Shown here piece by piece: positions 44,836 through 54,021 of a stretch of DNA of 64,000 nt. The notes beneath the pieces were generated by a model that saw only the letters and a program-made list of their open reading frames with translations, searched no databases and had not been told where the DNA came from. This stretch comes from an uncultured Acidobacteriota bacterium (GTDB lineage Bacteria > Acidobacteriota > Blastocatellia > Pyrinomonadales > Pyrinomonadaceae): NCBI GenBank assembly GCA_902826795.1, contig CADEGD010000001.1:143830-207829 (forward strand), written 5' to 3'. How positions within the stretch are numbered: position 1 is the stretch's first letter; every line of letters starts with the position of its first letter. The translations under genes and the position numbers were made by a program.

Positions 44836-47800
44836 CTATCGCTTTCCGTCAAGATTCGCCCACTCTCCCGATTGAATAAAGCTTGCCCAGTAGAACGGAT
44901 GCTTCCGGTTGGGTTGTTTGATCATCTCTAGCCGGACCTGCCGCAGAGCTTTGCCGCGGCCCATGCCTTTCTTGAGATTTCCGTAAAATCCCGTCATCAG
45001 CTCGCGTGTAACGTTATCGCTAACCGGCCATAGGCTCATCACGAGCGATTCCGCACCGGCCAAGGCAAATGACCGCCGCAAGCCGTAAACTCCTTCCCCG
45101 TTTTTGATCTCACCTATTCCTGTGTCGCAGGCGGACAGCACTACCAGCTTTGTACCGGAGAGGTCGAGTCCCGATGCTTCCAGGCCGGTAAGGATGCCGT
45201 CGTCCTTCTCACCCTTTCGGATGTTTGCACCGGCAAACGCGAGTCCCGAGCGAAGGAGCGGATTGTCGGATAGCGGCTCGCTCGGCTTTGCTTCGGCGTT
45301 CGGCGTCGGAGCGTCGTTGTTCAGGAAAAAGCCGTGGGTCGCGATGTGTAAGATGCCCGGCGAGCGCACTTGCTTCAACGATGTCTCGGTAGCTTCTTCG
45401 CCCGTGAACAGCTTAGCCTCGGGGAACAGCGTGCGTATCGCCGCGGACTCACGCGCGGTTCCGACAAGCGGCGCAAAGAATGTATCGGACAGACTTCGTG
45501 TTAGCAAACGGTTCGTTTGCACTATCGGCCTAGCCCGTCGACCACTTGATGGCGGAGTATCGGCCGGCAAGCCGAACGTCGGGTTCGCGACGATCACCAG
45601 ATCATTCTTGGCTGATGTCGTTGAACTCGTCTTTAGAATATCGCGTCCGCTCGAAACGTAAGTGAACGAAAAACGTTGAGCAAGGTATCGTCTGTTTTCG
45701 TCGACCAACGCCTCGAACGGAAGCAGGTTCAACTCGCCATCGGGCGATACGATCAGATGGCTTGCCGTGCCGGTAAGCTTCCGCAGCGGTTCGGTGACCT
45801 TCTGATCGACGACGCGTGAAAGCTCGGTTACATCATCCCGTGCCGGATCTCGCAGAGCTGAGCGAAGCTTGCCGATCGCATCGTCTATCGCTTTCGCGTC
45901 GCCGAGGTCGAGCCAACCGATCTCGCCCTGGTTACGAACGACAAAAGCGATGTATCGGGCCGGGCCGAGGTCATCCTTTCCCGCGTTGTACGACTTCCAG
46001 TCGAGCGGTCTGTAAACTGCGAACTCGATCAAGGCTGATCCGTCAGGCACCGCCCCTTTGACCGCCGAAAGCGCTATGGGCGTAGTCGGGACGTATGCGC
46101 CCGCCGTACGCCGGCTTATTTCTATCTCGATCTTCTCGCGTTCCGCCAGAAGCGACTTTAGGTTGGCGTCGAAATCGGCCTGTGTTTTGTCCTGTCGCCC
46201 CTGCGATGAAACCTTCGAGATCTCAGCCGTAAGATCGTTCAATTTCGCGAGCAGTGCCGTGTCCTGCTCGCCGCCGCGTTTCTTAAACTCCGTCAGGTTT
46301 TGCGACAGAGCGTCGAGTACGCGGCCCTTTCGTTGAAGGATCTGAGAAAGGACGAGATCTCGGGCGTCGGCGCTATCAGGAGCTATTCCAGTTAGAAAAC
46401 TAACGCTTCGGTCCAGGCTGCGAAGCCTTGTAAAAAACCCTATCTTCTGTCGTTCCGATCCGGCGATAATATTGTTCTGGATCGCGGCACTTTCGATCTT
46501 ATCGACTTGATGCTGGTAGCCAAGTGAGCCCGGAATATCACCCCTTATCGCACGTATCTCAGCCAGAAAGCTAAGGTTGAGAGCAACATTCTCATGCATC
46601 GGCCCTACTGTCTTTGTAAGAATGTCGTAAGACCGGAGCGCAAACGTCTCGGATCGGGCGTAGTCGCCTAACGAGCGGTATATCGATGCGAGGCTGTAGA
46701 CCGTCGGTCCAAGCGAATGATCCGTTTCGCCGCTCAGCTTTTCCAAGATCGAAAGAGCTCGCTTCTGGGCCGATTCTGCCTTTTGAAAGTCGCGGTAATA
46801 TTCCTCATAAACCATTCCTAGGTTGCCAAGAACATTAGCCACGCCATCGCTTTCCGGCCCGTTAACCTTTTCAAAGATCTTCAGAGCTCGGTTCCACGTT
46901 GCCTCGGCTTTGGGATAGTCGCCCGAACCCTTTTGCCACTGGACAAGGCCGAGATTGTTCAGGGCCATCGCGAAACTGCGATTGTCGGATCCGTTCAAAC
47001 GCTCCGAGATGGCGAGCGATCGCTCAAACTCCTTCTCCGCATTGACATAATCGCCGGCCGAGTTATACATCAGCCCGAGGACGTTCCGCACCTCCGCCAC
47101 TCGAATATGGTCCTCTCCGACCGTGTGTCCGAGAACGTCCAGAGATTTCCGGAGAGCCTCCTCGCTGCGGCGAAAATCCGTCATCCCGCGGTATACGAGA
47201 CCTAGCCTGGAGAGTGCGATCGCAGCCTGAAGTCCGCCGCCGTCGCGCATCTTTTCGACGATCGCCAGCGTCTGCAGCATCAGATCTTCAGCCGTTTTCA
47301 GATCTCCACGGCCGAAATGCATTCGCCCCAGAGCGAATAGCGCGCGTGTATAAAGTAAAGAATTTTTTCCAGGGGCCTTTTCAAGGATCGCCACGGCCCG
47401 GCTGATGTTCGCTAAGGCCTGGGCCAGATCGCCTTTCATCGCATACGATTGGCCGACGAGAATTAATGTGTCGCCGACCAGCGGATCTTCCGCACCCAAC
47501 ACCGACTCACGCGTTGCGAGTATCGATTTCGACAATTCAAGTGCCTTGTCTCCCTGATTTCCCGTGCCGATCGCGCGGGCCGCTTCGCCATGATCAAGAA
47601 ACGCTTTGTACAGCGCCTTGTCGTTCGCCGTCGCCGCACGCGGTTCGGACAATGTAATTGAATAACCTCGCGGCCCTACCTTGGGAAGGTCTGTCGAAAC
47701 ATTGATATTGAAGACAGTCGCCGCCTCAGCAACCAGGGACATCATTTCGCCGCCGTTGGTCGAGTTTTGATTGTCTACCTCAACAATGAGTTTACCGTCC

Positions 47801-48069
47801 GAGTCAACTAAGCGAAGCGCGATATCCACGCCCGTTTCCTTCGCTGTGACGGTGGCCGCTTGACCCGCACCGAGTTCAATTCTGAACTTTGTCGATTGAT
47901 TTCCGTTGATCTCGCGATCAAGAGTATTTCCGGGTTGAAGGGTGATCCGTTCGCTTTCGACGGTCTGAGCGCTCGCATCGCTAACGAGGCATACAACCGT
48001 CAGCAAAAAGACAGCCAACGGGAAAGGAACAAGTTGCTCCAGCGTCACGTGCATATTTATGAGGCTCAC
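44836..48069 (-). CDS. Exported TPR-CHAT protein
   Basis: About 1077 residues. A signal peptide (FPLAVFLLTVVCLVSDASAQ) is followed by a beta domain (TLQPGNTLDREINGNQSTKF), then about ten TPR units of 42-residue kinesin-light-chain type (ALNNLGLVQWQKGSGDYPKA, VANVLGNLGMVYEEYYRDFQ) and a coiled linker. The CHAT protease domain has the dyad H912 in HIATHGFF and C981 in VLSACDTG, both intact. LWPVSDNVTRELM and GEGVYGLRRSFALAGAESLV are typical. Start may be GTG 48069 or ATG 48054; neither has a clear RBS. Export distinguishes it from cytosolic CHAT defence proteases. A truncated homologue lies at 43097. Confidence 0.9.
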   Translation of the reverse strand: MSLINMHVTLEQLVPFPLAVFLLTVVCLVSDASAQTVESERITLQPGNTLDREINGNQSTKFRIELGAGQAATVTAKETGVDIALRLVDSDGKLIVEVDNQNSTNGGEMMSLVAEAATVFNINVSTDLPKVGPRGYSITLSEPRAATANDKALYKAFLDHGEAARAIGTGNQGDKALELSKSILATRESVLGAEDPLVGDTLILVGQSYAMKGDLAQALANISRAVAILEKAPGKNSLLYTRALFALGRMHFGRGDLKTAEDLMLQTLAIVEKMRDGGGLQAAIALSRLGLVYRGMTDFRRSEEALRKSLDVLGHTVGEDHIRVAEVRNVLGLMYNSAGDYVNAEKEFERSLAISERLNGSDNRSFAMALNNLGLVQWQKGSGDYPKAEATWNRALKIFEKVNGPESDGVANVLGNLGMVYEEYYRDFQKAESAQKRALSILEKLSGETDHSLGPTVYSLASIYRSLGDYARSETFALRSYDILTKTVGPMHENVALNLSFLAEIRAIRGDIPGSLGYQHQVDKIESAAIQNNIIAGSERQKIGFFTRLRSLDRSVSFLTGIAPDSADARDLVLSQILQRKGRVLDALSQNLTEFKKRGGEQDTALLAKLNDLTAEISKVSSQGRQDKTQADFDANLKSLLAEREKIEIEISRRTAGAYVPTTPIALSAVKGAVPDGSALIEFAVYRPLDWKSYNAGKDDLGPARYIAFVVRNQGEIGWLDLGDAKAIDDAIGKLRSALRDPARDDVTELSRVVDQKVTEPLRKLTGTASHLIVSPDGELNLLPFEALVDENRRYLAQRFSFTYVSSGRDILKTSSTTSAKNDLVIVANPTFGLPADTPPSSGRRARPIVQTNRLLTRSLSDTFFAPLVGTARESAAIRTLFPEAKLFTGEEATETSLKQVRSPGILHIATHGFFLNNDAPTPNAEAKPSEPLSDNPLLRSGLAFAGANIRKGEKDDGILTGLEASGLDLSGTKLVVLSACDTGIGEIKNGEGVYGLRRSFALAGAESLVMSLWPVSDNVTRELMTGFYGNLKKGMGRGKALRQVRLEMIKQPNRKHPFYWASFIQSGEWANLDGKR

Positions 48070-48218
48070 AGTATGGGAAAAGCTGTCAGTAAATTGAATA
48101 ACCGGTACAAGAGACGATCTGGATTATGTCACAACTTCTGGGATCGAGTCATTATTAAGTAGTTGAGTGTGCGTTTGCCTACGATACTTACCGTTTGCTC
48201 TGCGATAATCTAGTTAAA

Positions 48219-49121
48219 ATGAGTGCATCGGTTCATGTGATCGTCAATTCCGGATCGGGCAGCGTGTTGGGTGATGAGACCGCCAATAGCCTTCGCGAGC
48301 GATTCATCGCGTTCGGCATCAAGGCCGAAGTTCACCTCGCGAATAGCGGAAAAGATATTGTTCAGTTTGCACGCGAGGCCGCGGCTGGCGAGGCGGAATT
48401 GATTGTCGCGGGTGGTGGAGATGGCACCATCAGCACGATCGCGATCGAGGCATCCGAGGCTGGCAAGACTCTCGGAATACTTCCGCTCGGATCGCTGAAC
48501 AACTTCTCGAAAGACCTCGGTATCCCGCAAAATCTTAATGCAGCCGTACGCGTTATCGCGGAAGGCGAAGTTCGGCAGATTGACCTGGCCGAGGTGAACG
48601 GACGCATCTTCATCAATAATTCGAGCATCGGACTTTATCCGAAGATGGTCGTCCGCCGCGAACAGCAGCAGGAGAAACTCGGGCGCGGGAAGTGGGCCTC
48701 GGCGTTCTGGGCAAGCCTGCGCTTGTTTCGGATCTCGCCGTTTCTTAAGGTCGACATAGAACTCGACGGCAAGACGTTCGAACGCAAAACGCCGTTCGTT
48801 TTCGTCGGCAATAACGAATACGAAATGGACATGTATAACATCGGCCGGCGTCCGAGCCTTGAGGAAGGGAAGTTGAGCCTTTACTTCTTGCACCGTCAGG
48901 GCCGGTCAGGCTTAGTTATGCTGCTTTGGAAAACCGTCACAGGCGGACTAAAGCAGTGGAAGGATTTTGAAGCGGTTGCGACCGAGCACGTCACTATCCG
49001 AGCAAGACGAAAACGTATTCGCGTTGCCTTTGACGGCGAGACCGACATAATGCGGCCGCCGCTCGAATATCGAATCCGGCCGAAAGCGTTGAAAGTGATA
49101 GTTCCCCGACCGGAGCCGTGA
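48219..49121 (+). CDS. Diacylglycerol kinase-family lipid kinase (YegS/DagK-like)
   Basis: A 300-residue soluble lipid kinase. The DAGK catalytic-domain glycine loop is GGGDGT at 65-70, with GILPLGSLNNFSKDLGIP next. The C-terminal half has FVFVGNNEYEMDMYNIG and RIRVAFDGETDIM. It probably phosphorylates diacylglycerol or a related lipid. ATG 48219 is preferred because residues before it (from TTG 48195) do not match the family. The metallophosphoesterase gene follows 19 bases later. Confidence 0.88.
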   Translation: MSASVHVIVNSGSGSVLGDETANSLRERFIAFGIKAEVHLANSGKDIVQFAREAAAGEAELIVAGGGDGTISTIAIEASEAGKTLGILPLGSLNNFSKDLGIPQNLNAAVRVIAEGEVRQIDLAEVNGRIFINNSSIGLYPKMVVRREQQQEKLGRGKWASAFWASLRLFRISPFLKVDIELDGKTFERKTPFVFVGNNEYEMDMYNIGRRPSLEEGKLSLYFLHRQGRSGLVMLLWKTVTGGLKQWKDFEAVATEHVTIRARRKRIRVAFDGETDIMRPPLEYRIRPKALKVIVPRPEP

Positions 49122-49140
49122 GCGTTGCAAATGAAGAAGC

Positions 49141-49959
49141 ATGCGTAAGATCGTACACATCTCGGATCTCCACTTCGGTGCCGCCGACGATCTCGTCGCC
49201 GAGCGTCTGATCGAGTGTGTGATATCGCTTAAGCCCAATCTCGTCATTTGCTCGGGCGATCTTACGCAGCGGGCACGAACAGCGCAGTTCAAGGCGGCTC
49301 GGGAATTCCTCGACAAGCTCCCTCAGCCGCAGCTAGTTATTCCAGGCAATCACGACGTGCCGTTGTATAACGTCTACGACCGTTTCGTGAACCCGCTGGA
49401 AAAGTTCGAAGCGATCATAACGGCTGAACTTGAGCCGTTCATTTCCGACGACGAGATCGCAGTCGCCGGCATCAACACAGCCCGCTCACTGACTATCAAG
49501 GGCGGACGCATTGGCCGCGAACAGGTTGAACGACTGCGGGACAAAATGTCGCAGCTTCCCGATCGGATGCTCAAGATGATCGTCACGCATCACCCGTTCG
49601 ATGTTCCCGAAGGTGAGGATGAGGACGACATAGTCGGCCGAGCTAAGCAATCGCTACCGATCATCGCCGAATCCGGAGCCGACGTTTTTCTTTCGGGCCA
49701 CCTACACAAATCGCACATCGGCCACTCAGCTAGACGGTATAAACTCGATAGCGGGTATTCAGCTCTCATCATCCAGGCCGGCACCGCGATCTCGATCAGA
49801 GAACGAGGTGAAGAGAATTCCTTCAACCTGATGGAGTTTGAACATCCGCTGCTCACCGTTCACAAGTACATCTGCCCGGTCCGCTCCGAACCCTTTCGCC
49901 TTGCTTCGACAGAACGCTTCACCCACGATGGCCGCGGATGGTCGCGAAATCAGCCTTAA
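49141..49959 (+). CDS. Calcineurin-like metallophosphoesterase
   Basis: A 272-residue two-metal phosphoesterase of the CpdA/Icc style. All five motifs are present: D9-x-H11 (SDLHFG), GD at 39-40 (CSGDLT), GNHD at 69-72, TH-H (VTHHPFD) and GHLH near 187. Substrates in the family include cyclic nucleotides, phospholipids and UDP-sugars. Pairing with a lipid kinase hints at lipid or nucleotide head-group turnover, but this is inference. Confidence 0.87.
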   Translation: MRKIVHISDLHFGAADDLVAERLIECVISLKPNLVICSGDLTQRARTAQFKAAREFLDKLPQPQLVIPGNHDVPLYNVYDRFVNPLEKFEAIITAELEPFISDDEIAVAGINTARSLTIKGGRIGREQVERLRDKMSQLPDRMLKMIVTHHPFDVPEGEDEDDIVGRAKQSLPIIAESGADVFLSGHLHKSHIGHSARRYKLDSGYSALIIQAGTAISIRERGEENSFNLMEFEHPLLTVHKYICPVRSEPFRLASTERFTHDGRGWSRNQP

Positions 49960-49997
49960 GTTCAATTTCATTGTGAAATCGCCTACACTAGGCATAT

Positions 49998-50207
49998 ATG
50001 AACGGTCCAGACGAGAAGGAAGAATTGCATCCCATCGCCGAGAACATCACCGGCCTCGGGCAAAAGATCATCGGCGGCATCGAGGAGATCGGCGGAATCC
50101 TTACCGGCGATCCGAACACCGCAGCCGAGGGCGAATTTAACCTCGAAGTCGGCGATGTAAGAGAAGAGGTCGAAGAAGATCTGGAGGAATCCGGATCAGG
50201 TGATTGA
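49998..50207 (+). CDS. Small acidic hypothetical protein
   Basis: 69 residues, strongly acidic at the C-terminus (GDVREEVEEDLEESGSGD) with a Gly/Ile-rich amphipathic centre (NITGLGQKIIGGIEEIGGIL). No family recognised. Its last codons contain a strong GGAGGA that serves as the RBS of the next gene, and the two frames overlap by eight bases, which supports both as real coupled genes. Confidence 0.6.
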   Translation: MNGPDEKEELHPIAENITGLGQKIIGGIEEIGGILTGDPNTAAEGEFNLEVGDVREEVEEDLEESGSGD

Positions 50208-50442
50208 AGGCTTCAAGATACTCGGTGACATAACGGACATCGAGATCATCGCTGTGGGAAGGTCGATTCGAATTCTTCCGTATCTCAACAAGCAGCACGG
50301 TAAAGGCCGATGGCGAAAGCTGAAAGGCGTTGCGAACGTCGAAAGAATATCTACGGGGCGTGTTAGACTTGCCGAGATACATTGGTACGAGGCGCACGGC
50401 ATCGGGAAGCGGGACGGCAAGATAAAGCGTTGGCTTGATTAG
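50200..50442 (+). CDS. Small basic hypothetical protein
   Basis: 80 residues from GTG 50200 with RBS GGAGGA. The sequence GRSIRILPYLNKQHGKGRWR then KGVANVERISTGRVRLAEIH and WYEAHGIGKR is a compact beta-rich, basic fold seen in small conserved proteins of unknown role. It may bind nucleic acid, judging by charge only. It overlaps the preceding gene by eight bases, and its stop lies five bases before the next ATG. Confidence 0.6.
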   Translation: MIEGFKILGDITDIEIIAVGRSIRILPYLNKQHGKGRWRKLKGVANVERISTGRVRLAEIHWYEAHGIGKRDGKIKRWLD

Positions 50443-50446
50443 AGTT

Positions 50447-50665
50447 ATGAATACGAGTTTCGCGGTTTGTATTAACAATCAAGGTTACAAAGCTTCTCTC
50501 GAGGTAGGAAAACTTTACGAGGTCATTTCCGATCCCGACGCCGAGGCTGATTCTATGATCAGGGTCATAGATGAAGACGGCGAAGACTACCTGTTTGAAT
50601 CGGGCCTATTCTATCCGCTGGCAATACCCTCCGATCTCGCAGTCGCTCTTCACCACAGAGTCTAG
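50447..50665 (+). CDS. Small hypothetical protein, third of a coupled set
   Basis: 72 residues (MNTSFAVCINNQGYKASLEV, then GKLYEVISDPDAEADSMIRV, ending in a YLFESGLFYPLAI segment). It looks like a small SH3-like beta barrel; similar stand-alone proteins are common but unnamed. TTG 50435 is an alternative start. The stop TAG is directly followed by the ATG of the aminotransferase, so all four genes from 49998 to 51814 may be one transcript. Confidence 0.62.
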   Translation: MNTSFAVCINNQGYKASLEVGKLYEVISDPDAEADSMIRVIDEDGEDYLFESGLFYPLAIPSDLAVALHHRV

Positions 50666-51814
50666 ATGGAATCAACAAAGCAGTCGATGGATTTTCAATT
50701 GCCCCGACGTTTACAGGGGCTGCAACCTACTCTTATCAGGCAGTTTTTCGAGCGGGCGTTGCCCGATTCGATCAACTTCGGCCTTGGCGAGCCTGATCTT
50801 CCCACGCCCGACTTCTTGCGTCAGGAAGCCGCAAGAATAGCAACCGAAGAGCAGAACGGCTACACGTCGCATCCCGGTTTGCCTGCGCTTCGAACGCTGA
50901 TCGCCGAGCAGTATCCGCACCGGAATCTGCCGATGACCGGAGTTGTTATGACGTGTGGATCGCAGGAAGCGATGACCGATGCCTTCATGTGCTGCATCGA
51001 TGAAGGCGATGAGGTGCTGCTTCCCGATCCGAGTTTTCCTGCCTACGACGCCTGCACGCGAATCGCACAAGGCAAGCCGGTTTATTACCGAATGCCAGCC
51101 GATACCGAATTCGCGTTCGATATTTCACATTTCAAATCTCAAATTACAAAGAAAACCAAAGCCGCCGTCGTCATTAGTCCGTCGAACCCGACCGGAAAGA
51201 TAATGACGCCGGACGACTATCGCCAGATCGCCGAAGTTCTTGAAGGCACAGGCATCTGGCTGCTGTCGGACGAGATATACAGCGACCTTTACTTCGGTGA
51301 GCGGCCACGGTCGGCGTCGGAATTCTACGAACGCACGATCATCATCAGCGGCCTTTCGAAGTCGTTGAGCATGACCGGATGGCGGCTTGGCTGGGCGGCG
51401 TGCTCGGACGCGCGAATGATGGAAGCGATCCAGGTACTGCACGGTTTTACGACCGTGTGTGCGTCCACGATCACGCAAAAAGCATCGCTGCTCGCTTGGA
51501 CCGACGAAGCCGAAGCCGCAAAGGCTCACGCCCGCGAAGTGTATAAAAAACGCGGCGAGTTTCTCGTTAAGCTTTTCGCCGACGAACTTGGCCTGAAAGC
51601 GACCGCACCCGAAGGAGCGTTCTACACGATGCTCGACGTCCGCAGTTTGGGCGACGACATCGAGATCGCCGAGAAGTGTTTACAGAATCGAGTCGTAACC
51701 GTCCCCGGCGTCGCGTTCGGCCAGGAGGCAAAAGGCTTCCTCCGCATATCGTTCTGCAATACCGAAGAACGCATGGCCGAGGGCGTCCGGCGGATGAAAG
51801 AAGCTCTAAAGTAG
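50666..51814 (+). CDS. PLP-dependent aminotransferase, class I/II
   Basis: A 382-residue fold-type I enzyme. The PLP lysine is K232 in SGLSKSLSMTGWRLGW. SPSNPTGK at 171-178 and LLSDEIYSDLYF are PLP contacts. GLGEPDLPTPDF and NGYTSHPGLPALR are typical of aspartate/branched AspC-like aminotransferases. It precedes asd by 100 bases on the same strand, so a role in aspartate-family synthesis (aspartate aminotransferase or succinyl-DAP aminotransferase) is plausible. Substrate is not proven. The start abuts the preceding stop (TAGATG). Confidence 0.88.
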   Translation: MESTKQSMDFQLPRRLQGLQPTLIRQFFERALPDSINFGLGEPDLPTPDFLRQEAARIATEEQNGYTSHPGLPALRTLIAEQYPHRNLPMTGVVMTCGSQEAMTDAFMCCIDEGDEVLLPDPSFPAYDACTRIAQGKPVYYRMPADTEFAFDISHFKSQITKKTKAAVVISPSNPTGKIMTPDDYRQIAEVLEGTGIWLLSDEIYSDLYFGERPRSASEFYERTIIISGLSKSLSMTGWRLGWAACSDARMMEAIQVLHGFTTVCASTITQKASLLAWTDEAEAAKAHAREVYKKRGEFLVKLFADELGLKATAPEGAFYTMLDVRSLGDDIEIAEKCLQNRVVTVPGVAFGQEAKGFLRISFCNTEERMAEGVRRMKEALK

Positions 51815-51909
51815 GACAGACTTTCCCGTCTGTCCCGGCGGCGGACAGAAGTCTTAGGCTCATCGGAAGATTTCGTTTTGACCACAACAGACTGGAAAGT
51901 CTGTTGTAC
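51812..51909. repeat. Family H paired palindromes (ACAGACTTTCC)
   Basis: Two self-complementary units: GGACAGACTTTCCCGTCTGTCC near 51814-51835 (mirror with short loop) and ACAACAGACTGGAAAGTCTG TTGT near 51885-51908. They occupy the gap between the aminotransferase and asd. They could be an intergenic hairpin pair that modulates read-through into asd. Confidence 0.75.
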
Positions 51910-51913
51910 CTTT

Positions 51914-52951
51914 ATGAAAAAATATCGAGTTGGAATTCTTGGTGCGACCGGCACCGTTGGGCAAAGGTTCATTCAGTTGCTGCAGGGCCATCCGCAGTTC
52001 GAGATATCGGCTCTCGCAGCGTCTGATCGCTCGGCCGGGAAGACGTACGCCGAAGCGTGCGCTTGGAAGCTGACGGGTGTGATCCCCGAAAACGTCCGCG
52101 ACATTGAGGTCACACCTATCGAACCGCCGATCGATTGCGACATCGTTTTTTCCAGCCTGCCATCGAGTGTCGCCCGCGAAACCGAAGAGGCTTTCGCACG
52201 AGCCGGATTTCCGGTCATCAGTAATTCGTCAAGCTATCGAATGGACGCCGATGTTCCGCTGCTGATTCCGGAGATCAACGCCGATCATCTCGGGCTTATC
52301 GACATCCAGCGACAAAAACGTGGTTTCGGCAAAGGCTTTATCGTCACGAATCCTAACTGCGCCGTCGTCAGCTTCGCTCCGCCGCTCGCCGCACTGCATC
52401 GAAAGTTCGGTATCGAATCGGTCGTCGTCACGACGATGCAGGCGATCTCGGGCGCCGGTTATCCCGGCGTTTCGTCGATGGATATCACCGACAACGTGCT
52501 GCCGTACATCGCCGGTGAAGAGCCGAAGGTCGAGATAGAAGCTCAGAAGATCCTCGGCACTTTCAGCGACGGCTCGATCCAGAAAGCCGATTTCGACGTT
52601 TCGGCCCAATGCTTCCGCGTCCACGTGCTCGATGGCCACACCGCCTCTGTCCGCGTCGATCTGCGAGAGACCGCGACCCTAGAAGATGTAGTCGCAGCGA
52701 TGAAGACATTTCCCTCGCTCAAGCTTCATTCGTCGCCCGAAGTGTTCATCGACGTCACCGAAGAACCGTCACGTCCGCAGCCGCGGCTCGACCGCGACAA
52801 CGGCAACGGCATGACCATCTCCGTCGGCCGTGTCTTCCCCGATAACGTTTTCGATTACCGCTTCGTCGCCCTCAGCCACAACACCGTCCGCGGCGCCGCC
52901 GGTTCCGCGATCCTGAACGCCGAACTACTGATCGACCGAGGGGTGATCTAG
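51914..52951 (+). CDS. asd: Aspartate-semialdehyde dehydrogenase (archaeal/fungal-type)
   Basis: A 345-residue enzyme making aspartate semialdehyde, the substrate of DapA. The NADP loop is GILGATGTVGQRF at 8-20. The catalytic Cys is C149 in TNPNCAVV. SGAGYPGVSSMD and FRVHVLDGHTASV carry other active-site residues. The pattern 'TNPNCA', with 'SGAGYPG' rather than the E. coli form, places it in the archaeal-type subfamily. ATG 51914 is used; 12 extra codons upstream belong to repeat sequence. Confidence 0.92.
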   Translation: MKKYRVGILGATGTVGQRFIQLLQGHPQFEISALAASDRSAGKTYAEACAWKLTGVIPENVRDIEVTPIEPPIDCDIVFSSLPSSVARETEEAFARAGFPVISNSSSYRMDADVPLLIPEINADHLGLIDIQRQKRGFGKGFIVTNPNCAVVSFAPPLAALHRKFGIESVVVTTMQAISGAGYPGVSSMDITDNVLPYIAGEEPKVEIEAQKILGTFSDGSIQKADFDVSAQCFRVHVLDGHTASVRVDLRETATLEDVVAAMKTFPSLKLHSSPEVFIDVTEEPSRPQPRLDRDNGNGMTISVGRVFPDNVFDYRFVALSHNTVRGAAGSAILNAELLIDRGVI

Positions 52952-52953
52952 CA

Positions 52954-54012
52954 ATGACCTTCACACAAAAGGTGGCGACGGCGTGCGGGCTTGTGGTAGC
53001 GACGGTACTTTTGCTCGCGCTTCTTTACTACACGTTTGATGTGGTGATGCTGGTGTTCGCGGCGGCTCTGCTGGCGATCTTTCTCGCGGGGCTTGCTGAT
53101 GTTATCGAGCCCTATGTGCCGCTTGGCGATGGCCTTCGAGTTTTGCTGGTCTCGGTAATCCTGATAGGAGTCATCGGCGGTACGATCGCCCTGCTTTCGC
53201 CGAGTATTGCCGAACAGGGCCAGCATCTGCGCGACGAGCTGCCTAAATCGGCCGCAAGCGTTCGCGACTACATATCTCAATACGGTTGGGGTCGAACACT
53301 TATAGCCCAGATGCCGAGTTTTGACGACGTAAAGGCTAACGTCAATTTTTCGACATTGCTATCGGGTGTCGGCGGCGTATTTACATCCACGCTCGGCGCT
53401 ATGGGGAACGTCGCGATAGTCATCCTCCTCGCTATCTATCTTGCCAGCGAACCGCGATTTTACTCACAAGGATTCGTAAGACTCTTCCCCATCCCGCGAC
53501 GAAAAAGAGTAATAGAGGTTCTTCACCAGGTTTACGAGACGCTGCGATGGTGGCTGATCGGGAAATTCGCTTCGATGCTTTTTATCGGCATTCTTACGTG
53601 GATCGGACTCTCGGTCCTCGGCGTGCCGATCGCTCTTACTCTCGGTTTGATCGCCGGCCTGCTGTCCTTCATACCTAACTTCGGCCCGATCATTTCAGCC
53701 GTTCCGGCTTTGCTCATCGCGTTCGTCGACAGCCCGATCACCGCGGTTTACGTGCTGATCCTTTACATCGCCGTCCAGATCATCGAATCCAACGTCGTAA
53801 CGCCCCTTATCGAACGCGAAACGGTCGAATTGCCGCCCGCGTTAACAGTAGTATTTCAGCTTGGATTGGGGAGCCTTGTAGGCGGTCTGGGGTTAGTCCT
53901 GGCGACGCCGCTGCTTGCGATGATCGTTGTCGTCGTCCAGCTCGTCTACTTACAGGACATTCTCGGCGATAAAGGCGGCGCCCTTGCCAACACTGACGAA
54001 GCCGTCGAATAA
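52954..54012 (+). CDS. AI-2E family transporter
   Basis: A 352-residue membrane protein of the AI-2E (TqsA/PerM) family with about eight helices. Hydrophobic spans include ACGLVVATVLLLALLYYTF, VVMLVFAAALLAIFLAGLA, LLVSVILIGVIGGTIALLS and LGLIAGLLSFIPNFGPIISA. The family Pro/Gly segment FIPNFGP is intact, and the C-terminal signature RETVELPPALTVV is seen. Members export signalling molecules or ions; the substrate here is unknown. It starts two bases after the asd stop and is probably co-transcribed. Confidence 0.85.
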   Translation: MTFTQKVATACGLVVATVLLLALLYYTFDVVMLVFAAALLAIFLAGLADVIEPYVPLGDGLRVLLVSVILIGVIGGTIALLSPSIAEQGQHLRDELPKSAASVRDYISQYGWGRTLIAQMPSFDDVKANVNFSTLLSGVGGVFTSTLGAMGNVAIVILLAIYLASEPRFYSQGFVRLFPIPRRKRVIEVLHQVYETLRWWLIGKFASMLFIGILTWIGLSVLGVPIALTLGLIAGLLSFIPNFGPIISAVPALLIAFVDSPITAVYVLILYIAVQIIESNVVTPLIERETVELPPALTVVFQLGLGSLVGGLGLVLATPLLAMIVVVVQLVYLQDILGDKGGALANTDEAVE

Positions 54013-54021
54013 GACCGCGGT

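Noticed and set aside
51122..51160. TTTCACATTTCAAATCTC-like stretch in the aminotransferase gene, at first taken as another repeat insertion
   Set aside because: The protein segment there has normal family length and pattern before SPSNPTG, so no insertion is needed.
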